The notes beneath the pieces were generated by a model, which worked only from the letters and a program-made list of their open reading frames with translations, was not told where the DNA came from and made no database searches. Of a stretch of DNA of 27,144 bases, positions 7,843 through 18,825 are shown one piece after another. Each line of letters opens with the position of its first letter. Positions within the stretch are counted from its first letter, which is position 1. The stretch is from Phoronis ovalis (Eukaryota; Phoronida; Phoronidae). Both the position numbers and the translations under genes were made by a program. The stretch lies in NCBI GenBank assembly GCA_028565635.1, contig JAOXYB010044726.1:1-27144 (forward strand). The letters are read 5' to 3'.

Positions 7843-10800
7843 CTATTCGTAACTATAAATCTCATTGCTGCTAAAATTAAAGTCGACCTCGCCACAAATA
7901 TTGTTCAATAAATGCTCCTTTAATGTAGCTAATTCATCATAACTTGATAATCTTTTTACATGATGTGGTGATGACGCAATCATTCGCATTTCTACGTCAT
8001 TTACTTCGTCGCCAATGCCAATGACAAACATATCGATATTATTTGCTTTTAATTTTTGAGCTTGTCTCTGCAATTTCAGTAAATCATCTATACGACTGTT
8101 TAAGACTAAAACGGCCATTTTTCTTGAATCCTCTCTTGCACCAAATCCTTTCGTAAAAGAGCGTTCCCATAACGTTTTCAAAAGATGAGTGGGACTTGGG
8201 TAATGGAAATTGTCCGCGTCTTCAATAAATTTTTCGCTGTTTTCGTATTTACCGAAATGGAATCCCTGCATAGCTGTACAATGCTTGGGAATCATACCAA
8301 ATTTAACGGTTTCCGAAGACACTTCCATTTCAACTACAAGTTCTTTCATGAAACTGTACGTTTTCTTGTGATCTCGTGCACCTGCGTTGGTTGGATCGAG
8401 AATAAACATGACATCAGTAGGCGAACGTTCGGCACAAGCAAAATACTCCTGAGCTGGTGCCAAAATTTCCGTATCTATAAAAACAACAACATATGTTTTA
8501 TTACTGAATTTCAGGCACATGTCTGTGTATTCTGCATTTGAAAAATTATATTGCTAGAATAAGATTATGAATTCTAAATTCGATAGGTTACTTACTTATA
8601 CATGTCTTGATGGCCAATGTTTCTCTAAACGCCTTGTCAAGGGCTTTAAAGTTCTTAAGGCGAAAATGGTTTTCTTCTCCAGGAGTTGTAGCAGGGCTTG
8701 CTATTTGTCTGACTTCTTCTTCGTCCACAAACATTCCAATACCAACAGCAAAAAGATGGATTCCAGCTTTTCTCGCTAATTCAGCTTGTTTCACAGTTGC
8801 TTCCTTGTTCCAAGATTTACCATCAGTCAATATGACGCCAATGTGGCGGACATTATCTCTGACACCGTTCCCTGGACGAAACGACACCTCACGCATATAC
8901 TTGATGGCCGCAGCTGTGTTAGTGCCTCCGAAGATTTGTTGCATACCATCGACAGCATCCAGCAGTTGCTCTTTTTCGGAATAAGTATTCAGATGGAACA
9001 AATTATGTACTTTATCACTGAATGTTAACACACCAACTTGTGTGAGATTTTCTGAGATGTGGAAAATGTTCACCATGTCATGAAGAAACTGTCTTTGACG
9101 ACGGAAGTCAGGTCCCCAAATGGAGGTCGAAGAGTCCAGAACGAACACTAAATCAGCAGGAGTCTTCTGGCATGCCTCTGAAAAACAAATCAAATCAAAT
9201 ACAATGTCTGCGCTTGTGCTAGCTACTCAACACAAAGTAGTGATATCTTAAGAGAGTTTTAATTAAAAAAGGGTCATAAAAATGTTACTTAAAAGTGCCT
9301 TCGCATGACTAATATATTAAACTGAGTTATAGTCAGCTTTGTTCTCGGTTTGCAGTGCAATTAAACAATCAACTTACCTTCCACTGTAATGATTGTAGGT
9401 GGACGTTTCTTTCTCCAAGAGCGAACGGGTGGTGGTAAATTATCTTCCGGTGGATATACAAATTCCTCTTTGGCAGGAGTAATAATGACATTATTTTCAT
9501 CAGGACGTACTACTCTCACAGGCGGAGGGAAAAAGATATTCACTTCATCAGGATGTTCTGTTCTGACAGGTGGAGGGATGTAGACAGTCTTTTCTTCAGG
9601 AGGGTTTGTTCGTATTGCTGGAAGAGGCGTAAGCGTCACTTCTTCGTTCACTACGTTTTTCACTGGAAAATAAACGAAAAATGAGTTACTGAAGTGCTAC
9701 TAAATATTTTGGCTTTCATAAGTTGGAATATTGAGTCGGAGTTTATTATCACAAGATACATCATTCAGTGATACTGCAATCCTAAGACCAAACAGCAGTA
9801 AAACGGGAAACCTATATGCATGGTTAAATCGCTCTAAACTGTTGAAAATGTTACTGTAGTAAGCAATTGATTTTAATTTGCCATTGTTTAAAGACATGTA
9901 CCTTCACATGTTTTGATGGCTAGATCGTCTTTCACTTTCTGTTCAAGTTCAGCAAAGTTGTCGACCATGTAAACATTCCTCTCCTTAGCAATTGCCTATA
10001 AAAAATGAAATTTATGATATATCGAGTTAAAATATGTTATAGTAAATTAAAACTGCACACTTCTATGTCACCACTCGGACCGACAACAACATTTCTGGTG
10101 TACATTGATCAAAACATGTCCAGTCAGTTAAGAATGATGCGGAAGAAACTAACAAACATAAATTCGCTGCATGACAATAATAATTGGTGAAGGGAATGTC
10201 GATAATGCAACATAACAACTGCACTATAAGTAAAGGGTACCAACCTTAAGTTCTGAAAAGATGACATTTTCGCCAACACCAATAGCAAACAAATGTATAC
10301 CAGCTTTGCGTGCTTCTTTTGCAGCTTCAGCAGTCAACATCGGGCTGTCGGACTCTCCATCAGTGATGACTATGCCGATTTTTGGCACATCAAGGCGAGA
10401 TTTGGCGAAATACGTATCTTTCATAAACGTAATAGCTCTATCGGTTCCCGTATCACCGCCAGATTGGCTAATTCGACCAACGGCCGCTAATATGTCATCC
10501 TTATTGTTATATTCAGTCAGTCCGAATTGAGGCTGAGGGACATTGCTGAATGATAATACACCAACTCTTATCTTGTCTTGTGCGATTGGAAACACATCTA
10601 TGACACTTTTAACGAAGTTCAACTGTTTGAGGAAATCCTTTGGGAAGACACTGCTTGAACTGTCTAAGGCGAATACGACATCTGCCGGCTTTCCGACACA
10701 TCTCGCTGTTGCTTCCGTTGTGGTGTAAGGAGCTACAAAGAAGATTATTCTAGTAACTTAAATTCAGAACAAATATTTATTTTAGTATTTAGTGTTGATA

Positions 10801-13800
10801 ATATATGATTTTTCTTTAAACGGGTATCTTTCTCTGTCGGACTATAGATAAAGATACTGGATCTAACAACAAGTACAAAAATATGGAATGTATAAACTAA
10901 AATACCGAGGACGCAATTTTTCTTCACGAAATACTTCGGTAAATTTAATCCATACACCTGTCTACGATGGGCCTAATCAGTATAATACATTCTTTCCGGC
11001 TTGATTACCATGTATTATTATAAGGCCACGACCTATGCCAATTTTAATAAAACAGGTGGGGGTAAATTTTTTTGTAATTCAATTATAACCTGTCGAGTTT
11101 GACTATCAAACACTGGTTTTATTCCTGCGGTTATTTAACTTGACATTCTCCATTAAGTCTGTCTGGGAAGAATACAAACAGAGCAGAGTGGTGACGACGC
11201 GCATGTATTTTATATTTTGGATCATCACGAACTATTATCTTAACGCGTAAGGAAATATTAATGACTTGTTACAGGTGACAAAATGAACGAGCTCCTGGGA
11301 ATGGATTACCTAATGATTGTTTTAAAACGGTTATTCAAATAACTCAACGATAATTTAATATGTCCAGTTTATGTGCTAGTATGTTTATAATTAATGTTAT
11401 CAAACACAACGCGCCAATGCCAATGCCGAAGTATTCAATTCATGATGAATAGTTTTAGATTTTTTACATAATGTACCCTAAAAAGTGATGCCTGCAGCCA
11501 TTCTTTTATATTTGCAATGACTTATTTTTATTGTCAGTACAGTATCAATGGTTTACCTTATACCGGCACTATAAAACATTAATTTTCTAATCCTCTGACC
11601 CGTTGTATTAATTATGTTAGTATCAAGCGTTTATCCTATACCAATACTCAGTAACTGAAGCATTAATTTTCTCCTCCTTTGACCCGTTGTGAAGTCTGTT
11701 CAAGTTGAAATATGTTAAATAAAGTTAAATCACCTTAAAAGTAATAAATATCACCTTACTAAATGAATATCATTTTCCATTGTAAACTGAAGGAGTTATC
11801 ACCGCTTCCGATATAACAAAATAAACGAATGGGCAATAAGTGGTACAAAGTGGTAATTAAATATTATAATTTCAAATTTATATTAATTATTTTCGAATTT
11901 GACTCTATGAAGTAATACAGCGAAATATGTTGATACTGTTTCAATAGATATAAACTGAACGTTTTTAAACACAGGTACCTTAAAGGACAAAATTATAACC
12001 ACACAATTTGGTGGTAATAAAATAGACGGCTGGCTAGATTTCAGATTAATGGGTGTTTATATTTAGAAGTTTATACCGCAAAGAAAATTTAATTATCAAA
12101 AATTCGTTTATGCTTGTTGCTATGCAATGCATGCAGTTTTTGATATTAGGCCACAAAAATGTAACCCGGCTTAATTAATAACTAAATAAATACATCGTCC
12201 GTTCACTAATATATAAATGGGATAATTCATCAATCAATAACCTTTTTTTTGTAAAACAATGTTTTAAGAAATGATAACACGTGTGTCCACTTTATTTTAT
12301 CAATGTCCCTTACATTTTTGGCACGCCTTTTAAAATTATTATTTTTTCATTAACAATAGAGTCTGGATTCATTTAAATTAATAAATACTTGGCTTGTACA
12401 TCTCAAATATTTAAGATAGGGTAATGTAACAGTCGTCTCAACCACCTGTTGCGTGTGTAAAAAGTTTCTTTTATTATTAACACTAACAAATTTTCACACC
12501 TTATTTATCAAAATCACATCCTCTACTATTTTTGCCACGCCTGTCACATTTACTCGTTACAAAAAAAATTGTAAAACTCAATCTTAGTAAATTAAATAAG
12601 TTTTATTCGCAAAAGTTAATAAATAAACTTAGAAGCTGGGGAGGTCTCCATGTAACCGGTTATTCGAATTATAAAATGCAAGGTTATTCATTTTGAAAAC
12701 GTGTGTCACTTTAAGTAAATAATTGAATTGGTAAGTAAAAGAAAATGTTACTTTTGTTTTTTATTAAATTTATGAATGAATTCTAAAACTCAACAGGAAG
12801 TCAACTGATAACAGATTTTTTTAACTTATCATCAACACCTGTCATTTCGCATCTTATTCAAAGAAGTATACAAGAACCTGTATGAGCTACCGGGGTATAT
12901 ATTTTTGGTAATTTGAGCTCGTTTTTAAGACTTCTATTTTACCCTGACAGAAACTTGAGAATGGATTTCTTCATCATACGCAACTGCACTACAGCATTGC
13001 ATAGAAACCAGTTTCTTGATTTACAATTATACAGGCTTCTGAATACTGCTATTAGTCTGATATTGTGTACAAAATGTATTGTTATGAAAATATTATGGAG
13101 TCATTTTACATATAACGTCTCTCGCATCATTTACATTTTATATGCTATATTTAATCTTTTCGAAGCAATCACATTCCAATGTCACGATGACGTGAACAGA
13201 AGAAGCACCTTATTGATTTAAAGTTTGAGCGACGTTAAAATATTTTGATAATATTAAAAGGAGTTAAAGTTTATGTTTCTGTACGGATGCCAAAACAACC
13301 AAACACCTGTAGTGACAGTAAATAGTTCATACAAACATTAAACCAACACCAGCCATTAAAAAGTCAAAATGAATCTACTGAAGTATGTAGGTGTCTAACT
13401 TATTTCCCTCAGGGGACAAGTCGTTTTTTACAAATCAAGTCTTCTTAAGTTATGGCAAACACTTGTCAAATTAAACAGATGAAGGTATTTGTAAGTGTCA
13501 ACTAAGTACCGGTAAATAAACGGGTGCACGGCATTGTCCCGCATTGTCCTCATAAAAACCTGCTGTCATTGGAATTTGTTTATCAAACTTAATATGCAAG
13601 TTTCATCAGTACCGCTACGGAAAAACACGAGTTTAGCTTTATCTTAAACATACCAGAAACACTTTTACAAATATTTTCATTTGTGTATAAACACCACCAG
13701 GGGTAGCAAACATCACACATTACTTAAATTAAATTTTTTACTGCCACATTTTCAATTCTTAGTCTATAAAATTATTTTATGTCCTTCATGATAAAATAAG

Positions 13801-15807
13801 ATATCTTTAAACATTTTATGTTTTTCTATTTAACTCTCATTTTGAGTTAATTTTATTATAGTAACAGAGCCTGTCTGGGTCTGAAGGCCAAAATGGCACT
13901 GTCAAGGTCCGTGTCGTTATTTTTAATGCTGGTTAGTAGGCATTTCTAGGATAAACAATATCCCTGGTTCATAGAATTCGGGCCAAGAATACTAACGCCA
14001 ATACTTGATCTTTTCAGTATGTATTTATGTTCACAGCAAACTTGTGTACTTTAAAAGGTTTGCAGTTTGATCTTTACGACCAGCTACATGAACATCGATT
14101 GATACGTGGACAATACAAGTCTGAAATGTTAAACTGTCTTTCTGATAACCAAAAATACAAAAAAACGTCAAATTTTATAAGAATTATACTTTCATTTCAA
14201 TGAAACTAATATATAATTACTTTAAGTTTGCTTTTAATTGGATCGGACAGACATTTTTAGCCGATATTTACTTTGCTGCTTGTTTATAAAAACAGACAGA
14301 ACATTCAATATGGTCATTCAGGGCGGTAACATACGATAGTGGGACACAGGTGTATGTTTAAATATTGCATTAAATACTTATCTTCAATCTTTTTCATCCT
14401 TTACGCTTTTTACAGAATGTTAATGGAAGATATTATAATATAGTACATTACATGGCTGATAAGTTTTGATATCATTGCCCAAGCTTTTATCTATCATGTA
14501 AAGCTAAACAAAAGTGCATTTTGAATTGATAAAAAGGTCACAGGCAAACGAAAACTAAGATTTTGCTTAGACACGAATACAGGTGGAAGGAATTTTATGT
14601 GCATAGAATAAATACCTTTTTTCTTCAACAAGTGTTTTACACCGAGGTTTTACAGTTATCGGTTCATTAAAAACCAAATGTTTTGCCAATGGAAACCACG
14701 TGCTTATGTAATGGAATGTAACACCACAAAAATTCCTAACACTTTTTTAATTATAGATGTTGATAAAAATATATATCTTACCAAGCTCTATTACTGTTAC
14801 TTGTTGCACCTACAAAACAAAACATAAGAATTTGGTAACATTTAAGTTTTATTAGATAGGGAAAGATGGCAAACATGACAGTTCGAAATTAACAGAATTG
14901 CAAGATATAGATAAATATATAATTTTGTCATTAATTAAGCTGACTTTTAAGTGGTTTACGGGTTCAATACGTTTCTTTTGCATAAATAACACTATAACCT
15001 TATGCAATGCCTGGTATGTAACAGGATATTGGCATATACATCAAATAGACATAAAAAACTATTTTTATGGTCTTTCACGTAAAAATAGAGTGAAGAGTAA
15101 CAGTGGGATTTTCGCCATAAAAACGATTCTTCCAGAAGACGAGTATCTGTCAGGTTAAGAAAGTTATTTTAGTTATGAAAATATAATTAACATTGCAGGT
15201 GCACGCTTCATTACTGTCCATTAATGTCATACACATATGTCAAATTTTGTATTGTAGTGTAATCTATTGTTTCCGTACTTGTCCTGGGAAGGAGTTTGAA
15301 CTAAATGTGTCTGATATTGGGCTGATAAATGAACGGATTACTCGTTACAGTTGATATCATCAGACTGTCTAAATGTTTACACTCAATTTAAGATTTTATT
15401 TTTTAAACAGGTCTGTCACCAAATAATAAGTTCGGCAAATATAACCCCCTGTCTAATTCCAAAGGTAAAACAGCTTTAAAAGCTAAACTTTCATTTCGAC
15501 TTTGTGCAACACCAGGTAATAAACTGAACGTCACCACCGATTATAATGCTAAACCCATAACAGTCGTCTGTTATAAAGAATTATTGAATATACTGTATAT
15601 TATACATGCAGTTCCATACCATAGTGTTGTCATATAAACAGGTGTCTTGCAAAATGTTCAAATTTTACAAACTAGTAAAAATCACCTTACGAAATTAACT
15701 AAGTTACATATAATAATTCTAACATTGTTCATAAAAAAAAATGAAAATAAACTTACCATAATCATAAATAGTCCGAACAATACTCTGTGTAATATATATT
15801 TCTCCAT
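7843..15807 (-). CDS. Secreted protein with three vWA domains, seven coding exons, 719 aa
   Basis: Exons in transcript order: 15807-15757, 14809-14782, 10732-10245, 9995-9902, 9662-9378, 9177-8596 and 8474-7843 (stop TAG). All introns are GT..AG and the phases join without a stop (2160 bases). Exon 1 encodes a signal peptide, MEKYILHRVLFGLFMIM. vWA1 (about 43-215) has an intact metal site (MIDAS): D50-S-S52-S-S54, T121 and TDG at 150-152. It sits between Cys38 and Cys219. Exon 5 (about 221-316) is a proline-rich linker. vWA2 (about 322-505) is also intact: D330-S-S332-T-S334, T401 and TDG at 433-435, with Cys318 and Cys508 and an N-glycosylation sequon at N359. vWA3 (about 528-708) has lost the site: DPTNA at 536-540, and LNS in place of TDG. 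The layout resembles matrilins, collagen VI-type vWA arrays and molluscan byssal or shell-matrix vWA proteins, which bind collagen and other matrix parts. No membrane segment or collagen triplets were seen, so secretion to extracellular matrix is inferred. I cannot name a specific orthologue. Confidence 0.92.
9378..9662 (-). repeat. Linker exon of tandem 16-residue proline-rich repeats
   Basis: This single exon of the vWA gene encodes five imperfect units of 15-16 residues. Examples are IRTNPPEEKTVYIPPP, VRTEHPDEVNIFFPPP and VRVVRPDENNVIITPA, then two more diverged ones. Shared features are a start of V/I-R, a central P-(D/E)-E and a closing PPP. Both ends are phase 1, so the exon could be lost or duplicated without shifting frame. 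It probably forms an extended spacer between vWA1 and vWA2. Confidence 0.8.
10746..13860 (-). other. Most of the long second intron of the vWA gene
   Basis: This intron (14781-10733) is about 4 kb. The part up to 13860 is AT-rich with no supported gene on either strand. A 102-codon plus-strand frame near 12913-13221 starts with TTG and has no splice or protein support. The intron holds the tandem duplication at 11541-11690. TTTTGGCACGCC at about 12314 and TTTTGCCACGCC at about 12530 hint at another decayed repeat. Confidence 0.5.
11541..11690 (+). repeat. Diverged tandem duplication in vWA intron 2
   Basis: Units at 11541-11606 and 11619-11690 both run AGTATCAA..., then CTATACC or TTATACC, then CATTAATTTTCT, and end GACCCGTTGT. 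Unit length is about 70 bases. No function is apparent. Confidence 0.5.
13893..14203 (+). CDS. Candidate two-exon secreted peptide gene nested antisense in vWA intron 2, 74 aa
   Basis: Exon 1 (13893-13931) has the context CCAAAATGG and encodes MALSRSVSLFLML. A donor, CTG|GTTAGT, follows. The 86-base intron has a perfect TACTAAC branch-point sequence about 20 bases before a pyrimidine-rich acceptor, CTTTTCAG. Exon 2 (14018-14203) continues in phase 0 with YVFMFTANLCTLKG and ends with TGA. Joined, the first 25 or so residues look like a signal peptide: basic start, then a long hydrophobic core. The mature part is Lys/Arg- and Tyr-rich with two Cys (residues 23 and 53) and no known motif. An ATTAAA at 14369-14374 could serve as poly(A) signal. 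A second donor (AAAG|GTTTGC at 14057/14058) could link exon 2 to the downstream exon pair instead. The peptide is unrecognised. Confidence 0.35.
15025..15637 (+). CDS. Candidate exon pair nested antisense in vWA intron 1
   Basis: The upstream exon is open from about 14898. It could start at 15025 after TGTAACAG, and it ends at 15153 with DEYLS and donor TCAG|GTTAAG. The downstream exon starts at 15411 after a strong acceptor, ATTTTATTTTTTAAACAG. It runs 75 codons without an ATG to TAA at 15635-15637. The junction is phase 1 on both sides, giving EYLSGLSPNNKFGKYNPL. Two in-frame donors (AAAG|GTAAAA and CCAG|GTAATA), both phase 1, would allow further splicing. The absence of a start codon in so long a frame suits an internal or last exon. 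It could belong to the same transcript as the peptide at 13893. No family is recognised. Confidence 0.3.
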
Positions 15808-16000
15808 GGTAACTTAACTTTAGGAAATATCACAGTTTTTGAAAATATTTTAAATAATGATTTGTCTTAACACTTTTCTCGAATAATACTTCCGAAATGC
15901 CCTTGGTGTCGTTGACGTTGTAACCAAAATAAAATCTGCTAGACCACTCTTCCTCTCGTTATGTTTACATAAAATGTTTTTTCCACTGTGATACACCTTA

Positions 16001-16008
16001 TATTTATA
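16001..16008 (-). promoter_or_regulatory. TATA box of the vWA gene
   Basis: The minus strand reads CTATAAATATAAGG, a near-ideal TATA box, about 195 bases upstream of the vWA start codon. Transcription would begin near 15975 and give a 5' UTR of roughly 170 bases. Confidence 0.5.
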
Positions 16009-17458
16009 GTGAGTAATCAATTAGACGGAAACTACGACTCAGCGTAAAACAAGATGCAACGGGGGCGAACGCCTGGAATAGTTTTGGTATGAAACAGCTC
16101 CGGGGTCTACTCCAAACTATACTAAATAACCATGTGGAATCCTGGTAAGGTCATGTGCCAAAGTAATAACGTATTCACTACGCTTATTTTATGTTTGGTT
16201 CGGCGTTAACTGGGTAACGTTCCACAGCTCCTGTCCAGTTCAGTTACGATTAATTAGTTAATTGTCAACAATGCTTGAGCAAAAATTACGTAAAAAAGTT
16301 AGTTGCTTTCACCCATCAGAGACAAACGAGAATTTGATATATAAATCTCAAGTTTCAGTGGATCTTTAATTCTTTATTCATTTAATAATTTTTGATTTCT
16401 ATATGAAATTGTCAAACTTCATTACAATATCAGGAGAATATCCCTCAGTACCTTTAGTTATTGATCAAGTTGTGAAAGTAACCCCCTGACGACGAATCGT
16501 GTTTATGAATACTTTTTCTTTAGTGTCACTCGTGGAGCTTTCCCCTTTAAAGAAGTCTTCCTCTGATTGGTTACTAAAATAAGACATAGCATATATCATC
16601 AAAGAAAATCTATCCGCCGAAATATTTGGAATAATTAAAATATCTTTTTTTTTTAATGAAATCTGCATAATCAATAAAACGAAACTTCTTGAAAATTGAA
16701 AATTTGTAATTGCTCAAAAATATTTTATAACAGATGTTTTAGTATTTAATTGTGTGTTTTCTACATTTTTCTTGACTGGCAGGTAGGAGGGGTTAAATCC
16801 TGAAGCAGACGATAGCGTGGAATTTGGTGTCATACAATGTACATAGCAGATGAAAATCGAGCGTTTTACATCCAAGGGGAAAAGTTTCTACCTAGTCATA
16901 CGATATAGTATATGAGAACCATGTACCAAATCCTCCCAAATCAAGTTTACATTTTTAGAGACATATTTATATAGTCTGTGTAGAGACTAGTTTCTGCCAT
17001 GTGTTGTAGGGTCAATGCTCGGAGTCAATATTTACTGAAACGAAGCCGTAGTGCATTCTTTGTAAACATACACTAAATTCGGAAGTTGCCAGTACTGTTA
17101 ACACTTTTATATACTGCCATGTTATTTTTTAAAATTGATATTTTCGATTAAGAACTGATTAGAATTAAAAATTGCACTTTGACAGTAACAGCAAAACATA
17201 TCTAGTGTATTTAGGGTGATCGAGGACTTGGGATAATCACGGAATGCATTATTAAAAATGATTAATTTATTGATAGTAATATTATAAATGAATAATTAAG
17301 AGTGAAACTGTCGTCTAATATTTCACATATATCCTCATATAATTATTCTTTCTTTAGCCTGTAGATAGGCTAATGTATACATTTGCACCAGGCGAGTTAT
17401 CCGAGTTACACATCTTTGATAGAAATTTAAGTCCAGCCCCCCTATCCAAGATCAATAA

Positions 17459-17652
17459 TCTCACTTTTCCATGTCTTTCTTAATATTTCACGAGTGGGCA
17501 GAACTGCATGCAACTTCCAGATTATGCATTTACACTGGCATTGGACACAACCCCGGATAAAGCCGTTAAACTACGTTTGCCCCAACGAAAATACGAATTT
17601 CATGTTGTACAGGCCCGGATACCGGGTCATCTCACTTTCCCGCGTCTTTCTT
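17459..17652 (+). repeat. Spaced direct repeat of 23 bases
   Basis: TCTCACTTTTCCATGTCTTTCTT at 17459-17481 recurs with four mismatches at 17630-17652, about 170 bases away. Confidence 0.45.
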
Positions 17653-17676
17653 CCTCGATAGTATGAATTCCTTGAC

Positions 17677-17697
17677 GATGCAAATCGAATTTGCATC
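17677..17697. promoter_or_regulatory. Perfect palindrome of two POU octamers
   Basis: GATGCAAAT and ATTTGCATC face each other across CGA, a perfect 9+3+9 inverted repeat. Each arm contains the octamer ATGCAAAT bound by Oct/POU factors. It is about 1.7 kb upstream of the vWA TATA box. A regulatory role is inferred from the motif alone. Confidence 0.4.
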
Positions 17698-18660
17698 CTA
17701 AACTATAAAACAACTGTTAAAAATTGGAATTTCCGAAATTTGCCACAGAACTAATAGAAATCAAAAGTTTTCATTTAACCTATTTCTCTAAAAGCAGTGT
17801 CATCCCTTATACAGCCTTTAAAATCAATTTCTAACATCCTGTGGTATATAGAGCAAAATCTAATCAGTTACTTTAGGTATGTTTCGAGCAAAGACTGCTT
17901 CTGTTTAATAAACTGTGTTTAACCAAATATAATTTTCCAGAGCGTGAGTACCGCGTGCGACTGAAATTGAAAAAAGTAACATGTGCAAACCTCCACATGA
18001 AATTGACATTGTGTCACACTTATGAAATATATACCTTTATAAAAGCAAAATTAATGTAATTTTGTTTTTTAAATCTATTCCAAAATGAAACCCAGTATTC
18101 ATTTAATTCATTATCTTATATAAATTCGATGTTTCTTAAAATGAATTACAGTATAGAACAACGGGAGTAATTTCGGTACATATTTGTGTCAAACTAGGAC
18201 ACACCCGACTTCAGCCTGTCATTAATTCAAAATTAAAATATTTGATTAATACTTGACACACTTTTTCAAAAGCTTCAAAATGTTTTATATGAAAAAATTA
18301 ATGAGAGCTTTCATAGAAGTGTCATTACACAACGTTACTGTGGTGATTTGTAATAAACTGTACATTTGGAGATTACATATTTCAAATACTGTTATCTATT
18401 GAAATGATATTTTCACTTTTTATCAATTAGGTCCTGTTCCAATAAGCTGCGGCGTACAGGTGAATGTCTAAATGGCAATGACATAAATCATAACTCAAAA
18501 TTTGGGAATACATTGCGGCTAAATGAGAACGTCCCTAGGAAAATAAATTACCTTCAAAATTCGTCAAATTTGGGTTTAGGGATGATAGCGAAAGCCATTG
18601 TATTTCGACTATTTGATATCGTTTGCCACGTCCTCTATATAGACTATTTAAGTCTTATAA

Positions 18661-18825
18661 TTAAAAAAAAAATTGCATAAATTGGAAAAAAAAAATTAAA
18701 GTTGGAAAAAACGAGAAGAAATAGAAACAAACAAGGAACAAGAAGAGAGGAGAAGGTGGAAAGACAAAAGGAAATAAAGCGCATATGAAGCCAATGAGAT
18801 TGCTACTGTAGTAGCTGCAAACAGC
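18661..18825 (+). repeat. Possible diverged 3' end of the 4673-5320 element family
   Basis: A long A/G-rich tract (about 18661-18780) is followed by CCAATGAGATTGCTACTGTAG and a small hairpin, GCTAC/GTAGC, then TGCAA. The element at 4673-5320 has the same order: purine tract, CCAATAGGCTTGCTCC, hairpin, GAGCAA. The GACC-rich body is not visible here, so this would be a truncated or old copy. Confidence 0.35.

Noticed and set aside
8185-8541. Plus-strand frames across the vWA exons (also 8567-9028, 9389-9583, 10261-10728)
   Set aside because: They are antisense shadows of well-supported minus-strand vWA exons and have no splice or motif support of their own.
8588-8595. Stop codon just after vWA2 (TAAGTAAGTAA) as the end of a separate gene
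   Set aside because: GTAAGT is an excellent donor, and splicing to 8474 restores the frame exactly, so the stop is intronic.
9361-9663. Proline-rich frame as a stand-alone gene starting at 9663
   Set aside because: The apparent start is a GTG that includes the last base of the splice acceptor. The segment is exon 5 of the vWA gene.
12913-13221. 102-codon plus-strand frame in vWA intron 2
   Set aside because: TTG start, composition typical of AT-rich non-coding DNA, no splice support.
16015-16145. Plus-strand 40-codon frame ending at TCCTG|GTAAGG, divergent from the vWA promoter
   Set aside because: The donor is good, but no acceptor or start was found and the peptide is unrecognised.
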